From Pedobacter psychrotolerans (GTDB taxonomy: Bacteria > Bacteroidota > Bacteroidia > Sphingobacteriales > Sphingobacteriaceae): 64,000 nucleotides of DNA. The notes below the pieces were generated by a model. It was not told the DNA's origin. It saw nothing but the letters and a program-made list of their open reading frames with translations, and searched no databases. Position 1 is the first letter of the stretch, and each line of letters begins with the position of its first letter. Below, in pieces: positions 9,058 to 22,484 of this stretch. The stretch is from contig NZ_SLWO01000002.1 in NCBI RefSeq assembly GCF_004340665.1, positions 305,587-369,586 on the forward strand. The letters are read 5' to 3'. The translations under genes were made by a program, and so were the position numbers.

Positions 9058-11576
9058 TCATTTTAATAAAAGCGTATAAGATTTTCCCGCAACCGTCGGA
9101 ATATCATATAAAAATGTTTTCTGCAAAACCGGATCAGCGGTTATTGCATTTTCAGAAAGCAGGGCATCAGGTGTTTTTGCTACGGTGTAAAATACATTTG
9201 GGTTGTTGCCTTTTGCAGGCTTAAGAATAACCCCTTTGCCTTTCAGCTGATTAGGCACACGGATACGCAGGTTGCAACCGATGGTAGATCTAATCACCAC
9301 TTTGTTCAATTTGCCATCTGCCCAAACCATTTCCTGCACTTCAAAACCTCCCCTTGCCCGAAGGCCTTTTACCATTCCTTTCTTTTTCCATACATCAGGA
9401 AGTGCAGGTAACAGATGCAGGGCTTCATCAGCACTTTGCATCATCATTTCGGTAATTCCGGAGGTACAGCCAAAGTTTCCATCGATCTGAAAGGGCGGAT
9501 GTGCATCAAAAAGGTTATTGTAAGTTCCACCTCCGCCTGGATTTACACCTAACGGAGTAAGCTGATTTTGAATGAGTTGATAGGCGTGGTTGCCATCCTG
9601 CATCCTTGCCCACCAGTTGATTTTCCAGCCCATGCTCCATCCGGTAGAGACATCACCCCGCTGCAAAAGCGTATTTTTTGCTGCCGAAAAAAGCAAAGGC
9701 GTTCGGTAAGGTGAAATCTGATTGGAAGGAAACAATCCGTACAGATGTGAGATATGGCGATGCTTATCATTTGGACTATCAATATCATCCAGCCACTCCT
9801 GCAATTGCCCGTATTTACCTATGTGCATGGGCGGTAATTGCGCCCGCATTTTAAACAAACTATCACTGAAAGTTTCATCTACATTCAGGATTTTTGCAGC
9901 CTGAATAACGGAAGAAAAAACATCAAACACGATCTGGTTATCCATGGTTGTTCCGGCATCAATCGAAGAACCACCATGTGCCTTCGGGGCGTTTTCGGGA
10001 GAAGTTCCCGGATTAACCACCAGCCATTTATATTTTGGATGAACCACCAGAAAATCTTTGTAGAAAAGTGCTGCACCCTTCAAAATGGGATAGACTGTTT
10101 TCAGGTAATTTTTATCGCCATTATAGAGGTAATGTTGCCATAAATGCTGACTTGTCCATCCTCCACCTGCATTCCAGATGCCCCAGAAAGCACCATCAAC
10201 CGGGCCTGTACTTCTCCAGATGTCTGTGTTATGATGGGCTACCCAACCCCTAGCGTCATACATGTTTTTCGCCGTTATAGCTCCTGTAGCCGCAAGTTCC
10301 TTTACCATTTTAAGAAAAGGCTCATGTAATTCGGATAGATTGGTCGGCTCTGCAGGCCAGTAATTCATTTGTGCATTTATATTGATGGTATATTTACTGT
10401 CCCAGGCGGGATAGAGTTTATCATTCCAGATGCCTTGCAAATTTGCAGGTTGTCCGCCAGGTTGCGAAGAACTGATCAATAAATAACGCCCAAACTGATA
10501 GTAAAGCGTTACAAAAGCGGGATCATCAACATTCCTGAAATTTGTCAATCGCTGATCGGTAGGCAATGTCGCGGCCTTGGTTGTTCCCAAATCCAGCTGG
10601 ACCCTGTTAAAATATTTTTGATATGCAGCAACATGCGTACTTAACAGATTTTCATATGATTTGGAGCTTGCTTTCTTCAGATAATCAGCGACCCTGGCAG
10701 CCTCATCTCCACTTACATCAAGATAATTATTAAAATTGGTGGCGATGGAAATGTAAATGGTTACTGCATTGGCATCTTTTACCGTGATGCTGCTGTCAGA
10801 AGTGGTTATGTTGCCGCCTTCATTTTTAAACCGGCTCATGACATTGTATTTCACCATCCCTTTTACGCCCTCATGGTCACTCGAAATGCCTTCCATCATC
10901 AGGTCTTTTTCGGCAGAAGTTTGAATAGAAACCTTTTTATGTGGTGTGGTATAGGCTGCCGTAAAGGAAATCTGTCCAGGTTTGTTCGCTGTTAAGCGCA
11001 TCACAATGACACGGTTGCCAAACGCAGCAAAAGCCGTCCGCGTGTAAGTTACCCCATCAACACTATAGCTGGTTTTGGCAATTGCCTTTTCCAAATCCAA
11101 TTCCCGATGGTAGTTTTTGTATTCTTTTTGACCAGAAAAGCGGAGTTCGAGATTACCCGCTGGCTGGAAGATTTGTCCGGAAGATTTTTTCCCAAACATC
11201 ACTTTATTGGCCAGGTTTTCGGCTGCTTTGTGCTTTCCATCAAAAATTAACTGTCTGATTTCTGGCAGCGCATTAAGGGTTTCCGGTACATCATTCTGGT
11301 ACGGACCACCGCTCCAAAGCGTATGTTCATTGAGTTTGAGGATTTCCTTTTCTACATTTCCATAAACCATTGCACCCAGCACGCCATTTCCCAAAGGGAG
11401 GGCGTTTTCCCAAACATTCCCTGCAGGCTGTTCATACCAAAGCTTTAATTTAGTCGCTTCGGCCTGCTGGGCTTTCAATAGCGAAGTTGACGCTATAGAA
11501 AAAACCACCATTAAAATCAGTGCAGCACGTACCTTTTTGGTAAATTTTATCGACATGTGTAATAAAGGAAAATCCA

Positions 11577-11577
<1 letters not shown>
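9058..11577 (-). CDS. GH95 alpha-L-fucosidase / alpha-L-galactosidase family enzyme
   Basis: This 839-residue secreted protein matches glycoside hydrolase family 95. The N-terminal beta domain begins [20 protein letters not shown] (about 47-66) with the characteristic EHTLWSGGP (about 84-92). The (alpha/alpha)6 barrel shows PANLQGIWN (377-385), [14 protein letters not shown] (401-414) and [10 protein letters not shown] with the likely acid Glu528. Its ATG overlaps the upstream esterase stop as TAATG, so translation is probably coupled. A start at residue 8 (MSIKFTKK) would give a cleaner signal peptide. Family 95 includes alpha-1,2-fucosidases and, in Bacteroides xylan loci, an alpha-L-galactosidase that trims complex cereal xylans. 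The xylan setting favours the latter, but this is inference, since residues that decide fucose versus L-galactose were not verified. Confidence 0.92.
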
Positions 11578-13526
<1,949 letters not shown>

Positions 13527-13571
13527 TTATGTTAATTTAAAGTTATCTCGTTTATCATTTATACGACCTAT

Positions 13572-14540
13572 TTAGCGTTTACCAACCGCGGCAACACCTT
13601 CAGTGGTTTGTATGATCTTCTGAATCGTACCATCCTGATTATAATGCATATAGTCGATACAAATGGACCGCCTGTAACTTCCACCCGTTGACAATGTACC
13701 GTTATGGTAGAAAAAATAAGATTTTCCTTTAAAATCTACAATCCCCGGATGCGTAGTAAAACTATTGGGTACGTTTTCCTGAATAATTCCTTTGTACTCC
13801 CAAGGCCCCTGCAGACTTTTAGCCATACTATATTCAATCATTTCGGGTTTGGTACCTACCCCCGCATAAACCAGATAATAATTTCCCTTTCTCTTATAAA
13901 CCCACGGTCCTTCTATATAGTTTTTAATATCCAATACCGTAATTGGCCCATCCAGTTCAGTCATGTTTTTTTTAAGCTTTACACTTTTGCAACTGCCGTT
14001 TCCCCAGAAAAGATAAGCCTGCCCATCGTCATCAACAAATACAGTAGGATCGATATCATCCCATCCGTGCTTTTTATCTTTGGTCATTTCATTGGTGATC
14101 AAGGCTTTGCCAATTGCATCTTTAAATGGTCCTGTCGGACTATCGGATACTGCCACTCCAATGGCCATTCCACCTCCACTTTCCGCATTTTTTTTATGCC
14201 CTGTTGATACATACCAATAAAATTTACCATCACGTTGAATACATTGAGCCGCATAGGCATCTCCCTCTGCCCATGCAAATGTTTTCGGTGAAAGCAAGGT
14301 ACCATGGTCTTTCCAATCGACCATATTTTGAGAGGAAAATACATGCCAGTCGGGCATTTTGTAATTGGTGTCTTTTACCGTAGCGGTATCATGCCCGGTA
14401 TATAAATAAACGGTATTTTTATATACGATTGGTGCCGGATCAGCTGTGAAAATATCTTTAATGATGGGATTCTGAGCCTTCATGCTGGTTTGCATTGAAC
14501 AAATGAGCGCAATTAAAATAATCAGGTTACGGGATTTCAT
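13572..14540 (-). CDS. GH43 family single-domain arabinofuranosidase / xylosidase
   Basis: This 322-residue secreted GH43 enzyme (signal peptide about 1-22) has only the five-bladed propeller and no C-terminal sandwich, unlike the two larger GH43 proteins nearby. Catalytic acids are visible: Asp34 in FTADPAPIVY, Asp164 in WDDIDPTVFVDDDG and Glu210 in YIEGPWVYKRKG. The ADPAP / EGPW pattern is typical of compact GH43 alpha-L-arabinofuranosidases or exo-xylosidases of Bacteroidota. The gene lies 51 bp before the double esterase. Two TAACCAAA-type motifs stand just upstream of the ATG, and a decayed fragment of another glycosidase lies 29 bp upstream. The specificity within the family is not determined. 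Confidence 0.92.
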   Translation of the reverse strand: MKSRNLIILIALICSMQTSMKAQNPIIKDIFTADPAPIVYKNTVYLYTGHDTATVKDTNYKMPDWHVFSSQNMVDWKDHGTLLSPKTFAWAEGDAYAAQCIQRDGKFYWYVSTGHKKNAESGGGMAIGVAVSDSPTGPFKDAIGKALITNEMTKDKKHGWDDIDPTVFVDDDGQAYLFWGNGSCKSVKLKKNMTELDGPITVLDIKNYIEGPWVYKRKGNYYLVYAGVGTKPEMIEYSMAKSLQGPWEYKGIIQENVPNSFTTHPGIVDFKGKSYFFYHNGTLSTGGSYRRSICIDYMHYNQDGTIQKIIQTTEGVAAVGKR

Positions 14541-14569
14541 ATATTTAGTATTTGGTTAGTTTGGTTCAT

Positions 14570-14743
14570 TTATTTCACAGTCAGCTTTTGCCCTCGGTAA
14601 GCGATGATGCTGTTGGTGCTGTTTTTTTATCGAAGTTTTATTATCGATAAAGACAATTTTGAAGACTCTGTTTTTTAAATCATCAGGGTAGATTCCCACC
14701 CGCTTCTCGATGTTCAATAAATGCGCCTTTTCGTTAAAAACTT
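14570..14743 (-). pseudogene. Remnant of a GH31-type glycosidase C-terminus
   Basis: Leftward translation from 14743 gives an open frame with LLNIEKRVGIYPDDLKNR then VFKIVFIDNKT. After a one-base shift at a run of seven A (plus-strand Ts near 14624-14630) it continues as STNSIIAYRGQKLTVK and a stop (14572-14570). The order 'L.I.KR.G.YP..L..R.F.IV' followed by 'YRGQKLTVK-stop' looks like the last ~60 residues of GH31 alpha-xylosidases/alpha-glucosidases. It starts immediately after the CE6 stop codon and has no start of its own. It is therefore read as the tail of a deleted gene. The GH31 assignment is from memory of the family and is tentative. Confidence 0.5.
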
Positions 14744-15664
<921 letters not shown>

Positions 15665-15888
15665 CTATAAATTATCGATGATGCAATCAGGAATACCGCA
15701 GGATAAAACTAGGTGATACGCTTATTCCAGACGGGAAGTTTTGATGATTATTATAGAAAATATGTTTACCAGCTATTATCTGAAGTAACGCTTTGGATAC
15801 AATTTATCTTTAAGTTAGATCTTCGGTGAAAATAAGGAAAGTCTTTGTTTCAAAAGGTCTTCAATTAATAGGACGGCTTTTAGTCAAG

Positions 15889-17829
15889 CTACCTGTCAGT
15901 ACGAAATGGCGAGGCCGGAAGGTTTTCTATATTATACAAATTTGGATTGACAGGATTATCTGCCCAGGCATAACGGACATACATTGGTTTAGTAATTTGA
16001 GGAGAATGCACAATCACCTGATTGCCTTTAATTTCTGCGATAGCCCATACAAATTTTTTGTCTGCTCCGGCGATTTCAAATTGAGAGAGTGACTCACCAT
16101 CACGTGTTTTCAGTCCTGATCCAATATGTTCAAAACTGACGATGATCTTGTTACCTTCAATAGTCGAGGACTTATAAATTGGCCCGGAATAAACGAGATT
16201 TTTCTCTCCGTAGCTTAATCGTTTAGCAATCAATGCCAGGCGTTCGCCAACATCCTTTTTATCATCCGGATGGATGTCGTTCCATTCGCCCAGGTCAATT
16301 GTAACCGCCATTCCGGTATTCGGTACTTTAAGTGTTTCCAGTGCAGCTTCCCTTAACATAGCCCATGCACTTTCTCCAGGCTGATAGCGCATATCGCCAT
16401 AATTTGGCAATTGAACATAATAAAATGGAAGATCTCGTCTTTTAAATTGCGCTCGCCAGTTCTGAATCAGTGCAGGCAATAACTTTTTATAAGTCAAGGC
16501 ATTGCCTACATTACTTTCTCCCTGATACCATAATACCCCTTTTATGCCGTACTGAACAACGGGGGCAATCATGGCATTATAAAGTGCGGTCGGTTGTGCT
16601 TGCTCTTGAATGCGGAATGGCCCGCCTCTAAATGCTGGGCGATAGGCTTCTCCTACTTTATACTGCCATTCTCCCTTTAAGTCGATAGATTGTTGATTGG
16701 CTTGGAGTGAGTAAGGCTTATCGGGTACAAAACCGCCCTTTCCATTTGAATTTTCAACCCGAATCACCAGGATATTTTTGCCAGGCTTTAATATTCCAGC
16801 TGGAACAGTATATCTCCTTTGAGGATATTGATAACCGGTTGAACCAATGAGTGTTCCATTGATGTAAAAGCGGTCGGCATCTACAATTCTTCCCATTTGG
16901 ATGAAAGCAGGAACAGCTACCATAGCAGCGGGGATTTCTATTTCCTTTCTGAACCAGACTACTCCGTCCAAATCTCTCATGCCCTGGTCTTCCCAATAAC
17001 CAGGAACGTAAAACTTACGCCAACCTTTCGGCTGATATTGTAGATCAAACCATTTAATTGCTTCCAGCATACCTTTGTCCGCACTCGTTGCAGGTGGGGA
17101 TTGGCTGGCATCAGCTAGTTTGTTAATTTTATTAACGGCTGCGCTGTCTTTATTGCGTTCGATGATTTTGCGCACTTCTTCCAAGTCCTTCAATCCATCT
17201 TCGCCTGTCCAGGCTTCTATTGTGGTTCCGCCTACACTTGAATTGATGATGCCGATGGGTATTTTTTGTTCCTGGTAAATTTTGCGTGCAAAGAAATAGG
17301 CTACTGCCGAAAAATCATTTATTCCTTCTTTGGTGGCGGGTTTCCAACTGCTTTTTGGAAGATCTTCAGATGGTCCTTTTAAATTAGTGGTTGTGGGCAC
17401 CCAGAATTGCCGAATCTGCGGATAATTTGCCGAAGCGATATCTTGTGCATAGGTGATATTATGCACCTTCAGCTGGTGCACCATATTCGATTGCCCAGTG
17501 CACAGCCATACATCGCCAAAAAGAATATCTTTCAACACCACTTTATTTTTCCCTGAAAATTCCATCGTATAAGGTCCGCCAGCTTTCATGGCCGGAAGAT
17601 TGATCAGCCATTTTTCATCAGCGCCTGTTTTAGTGCTCCATTTTTTCCCGTTGAATTGCAGTACAATTTGCTCTCCTGGTGAAGCCCAACCCCATATTTT
17701 TAAAGGGACATCTCTTTGCAGAATCATGCTGTCGCAGATGATATGGGGCAATCTGATTTGGGCATTTCCCAACAAAGCGACACAGAAAATAAGGTGTAGA
17801 GAGAGTAAAATGCGCTTGATCTGGCTCAT
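15889..17829 (-). CDS. Sialate O-acetylesterase-family acetylesterase with internal beta-sandwich
   Basis: This 646-residue secreted protein (signal peptide about 1-23) belongs to the large SIAE-type SGNH esterases. It has an N-terminal beta domain (about 25-105) and the nucleophile Ser114 in WLCTGQSNM. A galactose-binding-like jelly roll is inserted at about 275-395 (WFRKEIEIP, FYINGTLIGSTGY). The fold then resumes with GVLWYQGESN and the catalytic Asp/His region NDIHPDDKKDVGERLA. Members in xylan loci act as acetyl xylan esterases, in contrast to the mammalian sialic-acid enzyme. With the CE6 neighbour the locus has two structurally different deacetylases. It is the first gene of the leftward enzyme run and has its own 485-bp upstream gap. 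Confidence 0.9.
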   Translation of the reverse strand: MSQIKRILLSLHLIFCVALLGNAQIRLPHIICDSMILQRDVPLKIWGWASPGEQIVLQFNGKKWSTKTGADEKWLINLPAMKAGGPYTMEFSGKNKVVLKDILFGDVWLCTGQSNMVHQLKVHNITYAQDIASANYPQIRQFWVPTTTNLKGPSEDLPKSSWKPATKEGINDFSAVAYFFARKIYQEQKIPIGIINSSVGGTTIEAWTGEDGLKDLEEVRKIIERNKDSAAVNKINKLADASQSPPATSADKGMLEAIKWFDLQYQPKGWRKFYVPGYWEDQGMRDLDGVVWFRKEIEIPAAMVAVPAFIQMGRIVDADRFYINGTLIGSTGYQYPQRRYTVPAGILKPGKNILVIRVENSNGKGGFVPDKPYSLQANQQSIDLKGEWQYKVGEAYRPAFRGGPFRIQEQAQPTALYNAMIAPVVQYGIKGVLWYQGESNVGNALTYKKLLPALIQNWRAQFKRRDLPFYYVQLPNYGDMRYQPGESAWAMLREAALETLKVPNTGMAVTIDLGEWNDIHPDDKKDVGERLALIAKRLSYGEKNLVYSGPIYKSSTIEGNKIIVSFEHIGSGLKTRDGESLSQFEIAGADKKFVWAIAEIKGNQVIVHSPQITKPMYVRYAWADNPVNPNLYNIENLPASPFRTDR

Positions 17830-18314
17830 AGGATAATTGGTTACGTCAAATTTAGTTTAATTGCCTAAGCCTATGAAGTAGATTTGAATAAAAAGGTGTG
17901 ATAAATGTTTAGGTTACCCCCCAATCCGCCTAGCAGCACCTTTCTCTATATGCCTGCGCTCGTTTCCAAACGAGTGCGTAATAGTTCTGCGATTTTATCG
18001 CTAGAATGTTAATTTCGTGATGAGGTATGAATATTTCACTTACAGCGTTTAAACGCTTTTCTATTCCATGCTCGTTTGGAAACGAGCGTGAGCGAAATAA
18101 TAAATCCTTTTTCCAAAGATCTCTCAGTTTCGCTACGCTCCAATCGAGAGGACGATCGTTGAGTAATTAACCCCTATCCGCCTAGCGGCACCTTTCCCCT
18201 GAAATGGAAAGGGCGATAAAAAAAATAAATTCCGCCTCGACAATCGTCATTCCGACCGCAGTGGAGGAATCTTTGAACCAAGCGAACAAGTCTACCTCTG
18301 AGAGAGGACAAACG
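17830..18314. repeat. Repeat-filled gap upstream of the acetylesterase gene
   Basis: No gene is visible. The gap contains a partial family B repeat (17915-17945, CCGCCTAG..GCACCTTTC) and a full one (18168-18220, cctatccgcctagcggcacc). Two mirror hairpins also occur: CTCGTTTCCAAACGAG (17959-17974) and CTCGTTTGGAAACGAG (18071-18086), which are reverse complements of one another about 110 bp apart. A CGTCATTCC..GGAGGAATCTTT element lies at 18245-18275. The promoter of the acetylesterase gene should lie near 17830-17910 but could not be pinned down. Confidence 0.6.
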
Positions 18315-21300
18315 TTATTTATCCTTTATCATATGATCCTCCAACTTCCGTTTCAAGTTCATATACTCAGAAGGCTGCATGTTGTATTTAGCCTTGAAAG
18401 ATTTGGCGAAATAATTCGGGGTGGCAAAACCAACCATATAAGCAATCTGCGACACATTTAAATCGCTCTTCTCCAGCAATACGGTTGCTTTATCCAGCTT
18501 CACCGAACGGATATACTCCACTGGCGAAAGACCTGTTAACTCTAAAATCTTGTGGTAAAGCGAACCCCTGCTCATACCCACATGTTTACTCAAATCCTCT
18601 ACTGATAGCTTTGGATTATTCAGGTTTTCTTCGATGTATAATGCCACCTTATTCAGCAAACGGTTACTATGCGATTCGATCAACACCCCCGGTGCCTGAA
18701 CTTTGATCTGCTTGGTATAAGTATCCCGTAACCTTTGATTTAAAGCCAGCAGATTTTTAATCTTCGCATGTAGAATTTCGAAATTAAATGGTTTGGTGAG
18801 GTAATCATTTGCACCTGTTTCCAATCCTTTGATCTGCTCTTCTTCGCCCGTTAAGGCCGTTAATAAAATAACCGGGATATGGTTCGTACGTTTGTCCGAT
18901 TTCAACTTTTTACACAATTCAATCCCGTTCATGTACGGCATATTAATGTCGCTCACAATGATTTGCGGATGGTTGGCCAATGCTTTTTGCCACCCTTCCT
19001 GACCATTACAAGCTTCATGCACCTTGAAAGATGACTTCAATCCATCCTTCAGGTAAAACCTGAAATCTTCGTTATCTTCTATCAACAAAATAGAAGGAAT
19101 TTCTGATCCCGGGGTTTGAACTATTGCTTCATCAACCTTTTCTTCAACAGCCTCCACAGCGGCAGGATCAGAGAAATCTATCGTCAGCTCTTCCGAAAAT
19201 TCAGCTTCAGTAAAAGGCAGTTCGATGATAAAAGTACTGCCCGTTCCCGGTTCACTTTGTACGGTAATATCGCCTCCATGCAGTTTCACAAACTCTTTGG
19301 CAATTGATAAACCGATGCCACTCCCCTGATTTAAAATAGGGGCAATTCCATCGGCTTGAAAGAAACGTTCAAAGATTCTCTGCTGATCAGCTTCGGTGAT
19401 GCCAATACCAGTATCGGCCACTTTAATGATCAAGGCTGATTGACCACTTCCTGCTGAAGATTCCTTTTTTTCCAGTTCAACGGAAATAGCACCTCCTAGA
19501 GAAGTAAATTTAAAAGCATTAGACAACAAGTTAAAAAGTACCCGTTCTATTTTATCCTGATCGAAAGCCGCATTGAAATACCGCAACTGACTTTTAAAAA
19601 TAAGCTGAATTTGTTTCCGTTCACTCAGGTCATTGAAAGATTCCAGCACATCCTTTATAAAAGCCACAATATCCGTTTCCGAACGGTCTAACCTCAGCTC
19701 ATGATCTTCAATTTTTCTAAAATCAAGAATCTGGTTCACCAGGTTGAGTAAACGTTTGGTATTGCGTTTAATCATTCCTAGTGGTGCCGCTATTTTACTG
19801 TCTTTTTCTTCCGTAATCAGTTTATCCACCGGACCCATAATAAGTGAAAGCGGTGTCCGGAACTCATGACTGAGGTTGGTAAGGAATTTTATTTTCAGTT
19901 TATCCAGTTCCCGCAACCTCTCGGCTTCCTGCCTTTCCTGTACCCTGCGCTGATCAGCCTTCATTTTCTCCTGAACCACAGCAAATTTTCTTTTCAATTT
20001 CAAAATGCCTCGGTGGCGAATAAATAACAGGGTTCCTGCAACCAGAACAACATAAAAAATATAGGCATAAATGCTTCGCCAGAATGGTGGTCTAACATGA
20101 ATGCGGATAGACGTTTCGGCGGTATTCCACAAACCATCATTGTTACTGGCTTTAACATGAAATACATAATCACCTGGGTCGAGATTGGTATAAGAAACCA
20201 ATTTAGCTGAGCCGGCATTGATCCATTCATTATCAAAACCCTCTAAACGATAGGAATAGCGATTTTGCTCTGGCGCGGTATAATTCACACTCACATAACT
20301 CAATGTGAAGCTTTGTTTGTAATCCAGATAAATGTCTTTCGCAACCGATATATCCTCCTGAATCGGCCCATCTTCGGCAGGAAGAACAGAAGTGTTGGAG
20401 ATTTTCAAATCGGTAAAAAGTACCGAAGGCAGGTTTTTATTCTTTTTAAAATACTGTGGATTGAAATAGTTAAAGCCATCCGCACCGCCGAAATAAATTT
20501 CCCCTTCAGGAGTAGAAAGACCAGCACCACCCACAAAATTGTTGTTTTGCACCCCGTTGTAAATGGTATAGTTGGTAAAAGTATGGCGCTTGCGATCAAA
20601 ACTGCTGATGCCCTTATTCGTACTCACCCAAATCCGACCTTGCTTATCTTCTTCAATGGCATAAACGGTGGCATTGTTCAGGCCTTCTTTCTCGCCGTAG
20701 GTGGTAAATTGTTTGGTTACGCGGTTGTACAAACTCAATCCACCACTAAAAGTTCCTATCCATAAATCGCCGGCATGATCTTTTAGTATGGATAAAGCTA
20801 AATCGTTAGGAAGATTATTTTTAATCTTATTTAATACGGAGAACTTTTTCTCCGCCTGGTTGAAAACAGCAATCCCTGAACCATATGTACCTATCCAGAT
20901 ATTTCCGGCAGGATCTTCTTCAATAAAACGGATAAAATTATTACCCGGATAATCTACTTCATTAATGGCTTTGGGGTTTTTGCAATATTTAATAATGGCT
21001 TTATGATCTGCATCCAATACATTCACCCCACCACCATTGGTACCTACCCAGATCTTCCCAAAACGGTCTTCTTTAATGCAGAAAATGTCGTTTGAATTTA
21101 AAGCATCGGCTCGCAGACCTTGTTTGTACTGCTGCAATTTTTTGGTAGCCAGATCCATCACCACCAGGCCATTGGAATAGGTACCCATATACAACTTATT
21201 TTGGCGGGTAAGTTGCAGCGCCATAATGGAAATGTTGTTTAAAGCACTTCCATCAGGCAGGCCAGCATTAAAGCGTTGCACCAGTTCCGTTTTGCGGTTA

Positions 21301-22484
21301 AACAAATTTAACCCACCCCCATCAGTACCTACAAATATGCCATCATTATACATGGCAAAGGAAGTAACGATCGAACCATTTAGACCGCTTTGATCTAAAA
21401 CATTGCTTTGCTTTAAATGAAAAAGATTCAGGTTGGTATCATATTTACAGATTCCACCGCGGTAAGGACCAAGCCAGTATATTCCGGCATCATCAATATA
21501 AATGCAACTAATGGATTTGCCGGTGAGGCTATAATTATCCCTCGAATCAGGCTTGTATCTAGACATCTGACCGTTCTTAATGTCCAGAACATTCAGCCCA
21601 TCTTCGGTACCAATCCAAAGTTGGTTATTTTGATCAACAGCCAGACTTCTGATACCATCATTTATTAATGTATTTAAATCACCTCTTTTACTTTTTAGTG
21701 ATTTGAATCCTTTTCCTTCCGGAAGTAACATGCTCAGGCCATTTCTGGTACCAAACCAGATGTTTCCAGATTTATCTTCTACAATTGAGGATACCGAATT
21801 ATCACAAAGGCTAGACGGATCGGAAGGATTATGCTGAAATAATTTAAAAGAATTTGTTGCCCTTTGGTATAAATAAATGCCATTACTGGAGCCTACCCAG
21901 ATTCTACGTTTACTATCTTCAATCAGGCAATTAAACGTGAGCGCAGGGAAAGAACCCCTTGGATTAAACTGGCGGAGGTGATTTTTAATTTTTCCGCTTT
22001 TAGGATCGAGTTCATCAATGCCGTTGAAAGTAGCAATCCAAACCTTTCCGGTATAATCATTGCAAATGGATCGGATAATATCACTGCTCAGGGTATTTGC
22101 CTGGTTGGCAGGATAAGTAATAAATTTATTCTTCTTCCGGTTATATAAGCTGAGCGAACCACCCGAAGTACCAATCCAAAGATTTCCAGATTTGTCTTCA
22201 TGTAAGGTTCGAATATCATTCGACTGGATTCCGGTAGAGTCATCTGATTTATATCGGTACACCGTAAAGTTGCTCCCATCAAACTTATTTAATCCATCTT
22301 CAGTAGCAAACCACATTAATCCATAATGATCTTTAAGAATCGCATTAACGGTATTGGAAGAAAGCCCATCTCTGATTTGAAGAGAGGTAAAATTCATTTT
22401 TTGCCCCTGTGCCCATCCTGATCTAACCGAAAAGACCAGAAAAAGAATACAGAAAAAAGCATTTAAAACAACGCGGTTCAGCAT
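18315..22484 (-). CDS. Hybrid two-component system regulator (periplasmic sensor, histidine kinase, receiver, AraC DNA-binding)
   Basis: This 1389-residue one-protein sensor-regulator probably switches on the flanking xylan genes when xylo-oligosaccharides bind its periplasmic part. In order: signal peptide (about 1-25); two seven-bladed propellers from repeated motifs such as GNLWIGTSGG and GLMWFATEDG (about 30-700); a Y_Y_Y domain (about 735-795); one membrane helix (about 803-822). The cytoplasmic part has a HisKA domain with phospho-acceptor His873 (LSHEFRTPLSLI), an HATPase domain (about 980-1095, ADTGIGI and GSGIGLSIAKEF) and a receiver with Asp1179 (IIVSDINMP). The C-terminus (about 1285-1380) is an AraC-type HTH with VGFATPNYFAKSFKAKYN. 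All conserved phosphotransfer residues are present. It sits between the leftward enzyme run and the divergent GH10-GH3-GH67 run. Confidence 0.96.
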   Translation of the reverse strand: MLNRVVLNAFFCILFLVFSVRSGWAQGQKMNFTSLQIRDGLSSNTVNAILKDHYGLMWFATEDGLNKFDGSNFTVYRYKSDDSTGIQSNDIRTLHEDKSGNLWIGTSGGSLSLYNRKKNKFITYPANQANTLSSDIIRSICNDYTGKVWIATFNGIDELDPKSGKIKNHLRQFNPRGSFPALTFNCLIEDSKRRIWVGSSNGIYLYQRATNSFKLFQHNPSDPSSLCDNSVSSIVEDKSGNIWFGTRNGLSMLLPEGKGFKSLKSKRGDLNTLINDGIRSLAVDQNNQLWIGTEDGLNVLDIKNGQMSRYKPDSRDNYSLTGKSISCIYIDDAGIYWLGPYRGGICKYDTNLNLFHLKQSNVLDQSGLNGSIVTSFAMYNDGIFVGTDGGGLNLFNRKTELVQRFNAGLPDGSALNNISIMALQLTRQNKLYMGTYSNGLVVMDLATKKLQQYKQGLRADALNSNDIFCIKEDRFGKIWVGTNGGGVNVLDADHKAIIKYCKNPKAINEVDYPGNNFIRFIEEDPAGNIWIGTYGSGIAVFNQAEKKFSVLNKIKNNLPNDLALSILKDHAGDLWIGTFSGGLSLYNRVTKQFTTYGEKEGLNNATVYAIEEDKQGRIWVSTNKGISSFDRKRHTFTNYTIYNGVQNNNFVGGAGLSTPEGEIYFGGADGFNYFNPQYFKKNKNLPSVLFTDLKISNTSVLPAEDGPIQEDISVAKDIYLDYKQSFTLSYVSVNYTAPEQNRYSYRLEGFDNEWINAGSAKLVSYTNLDPGDYVFHVKASNNDGLWNTAETSIRIHVRPPFWRSIYAYIFYVVLVAGTLLFIRHRGILKLKRKFAVVQEKMKADQRRVQERQEAERLRELDKLKIKFLTNLSHEFRTPLSLIMGPVDKLITEEKDSKIAAPLGMIKRNTKRLLNLVNQILDFRKIEDHELRLDRSETDIVAFIKDVLESFNDLSERKQIQLIFKSQLRYFNAAFDQDKIERVLFNLLSNAFKFTSLGGAISVELEKKESSAGSGQSALIIKVADTGIGITEADQQRIFERFFQADGIAPILNQGSGIGLSIAKEFVKLHGGDITVQSEPGTGSTFIIELPFTEAEFSEELTIDFSDPAAVEAVEEKVDEAIVQTPGSEIPSILLIEDNEDFRFYLKDGLKSSFKVHEACNGQEGWQKALANHPQIIVSDINMPYMNGIELCKKLKSDKRTNHIPVILLTALTGEEEQIKGLETGANDYLTKPFNFEILHAKIKNLLALNQRLRDTYTKQIKVQAPGVLIESHSNRLLNKVALYIEENLNNPKLSVEDLSKHVGMSRGSLYHKILELTGLSPVEYIRSVKLDKATVLLEKSDLNVSQIAYMVGFATPNYFAKSFKAKYNMQPSEYMNLKRKLEDHMIKDK

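Noticed and set aside
13704..14207. Rightward 167-codon frame opposite the GH43 gene
   Set aside because: Shadow of a well-supported GH43 gene; its composition is that of a reverse complement.
15665..15888. Gap between CE6 and the SIAE-type esterase as another gene remnant
   Set aside because: All frames were read by eye; a 28-codon rightward open stretch has no start and no family pattern, so nothing is claimed.
20265..20765. Long rightward reading frame (166 codons) opposite the sensor-regulator
   Set aside because: It is the antisense of the propeller repeats of the regulator, has no signal or domain and no start context; the leftward frame is clearly coding.
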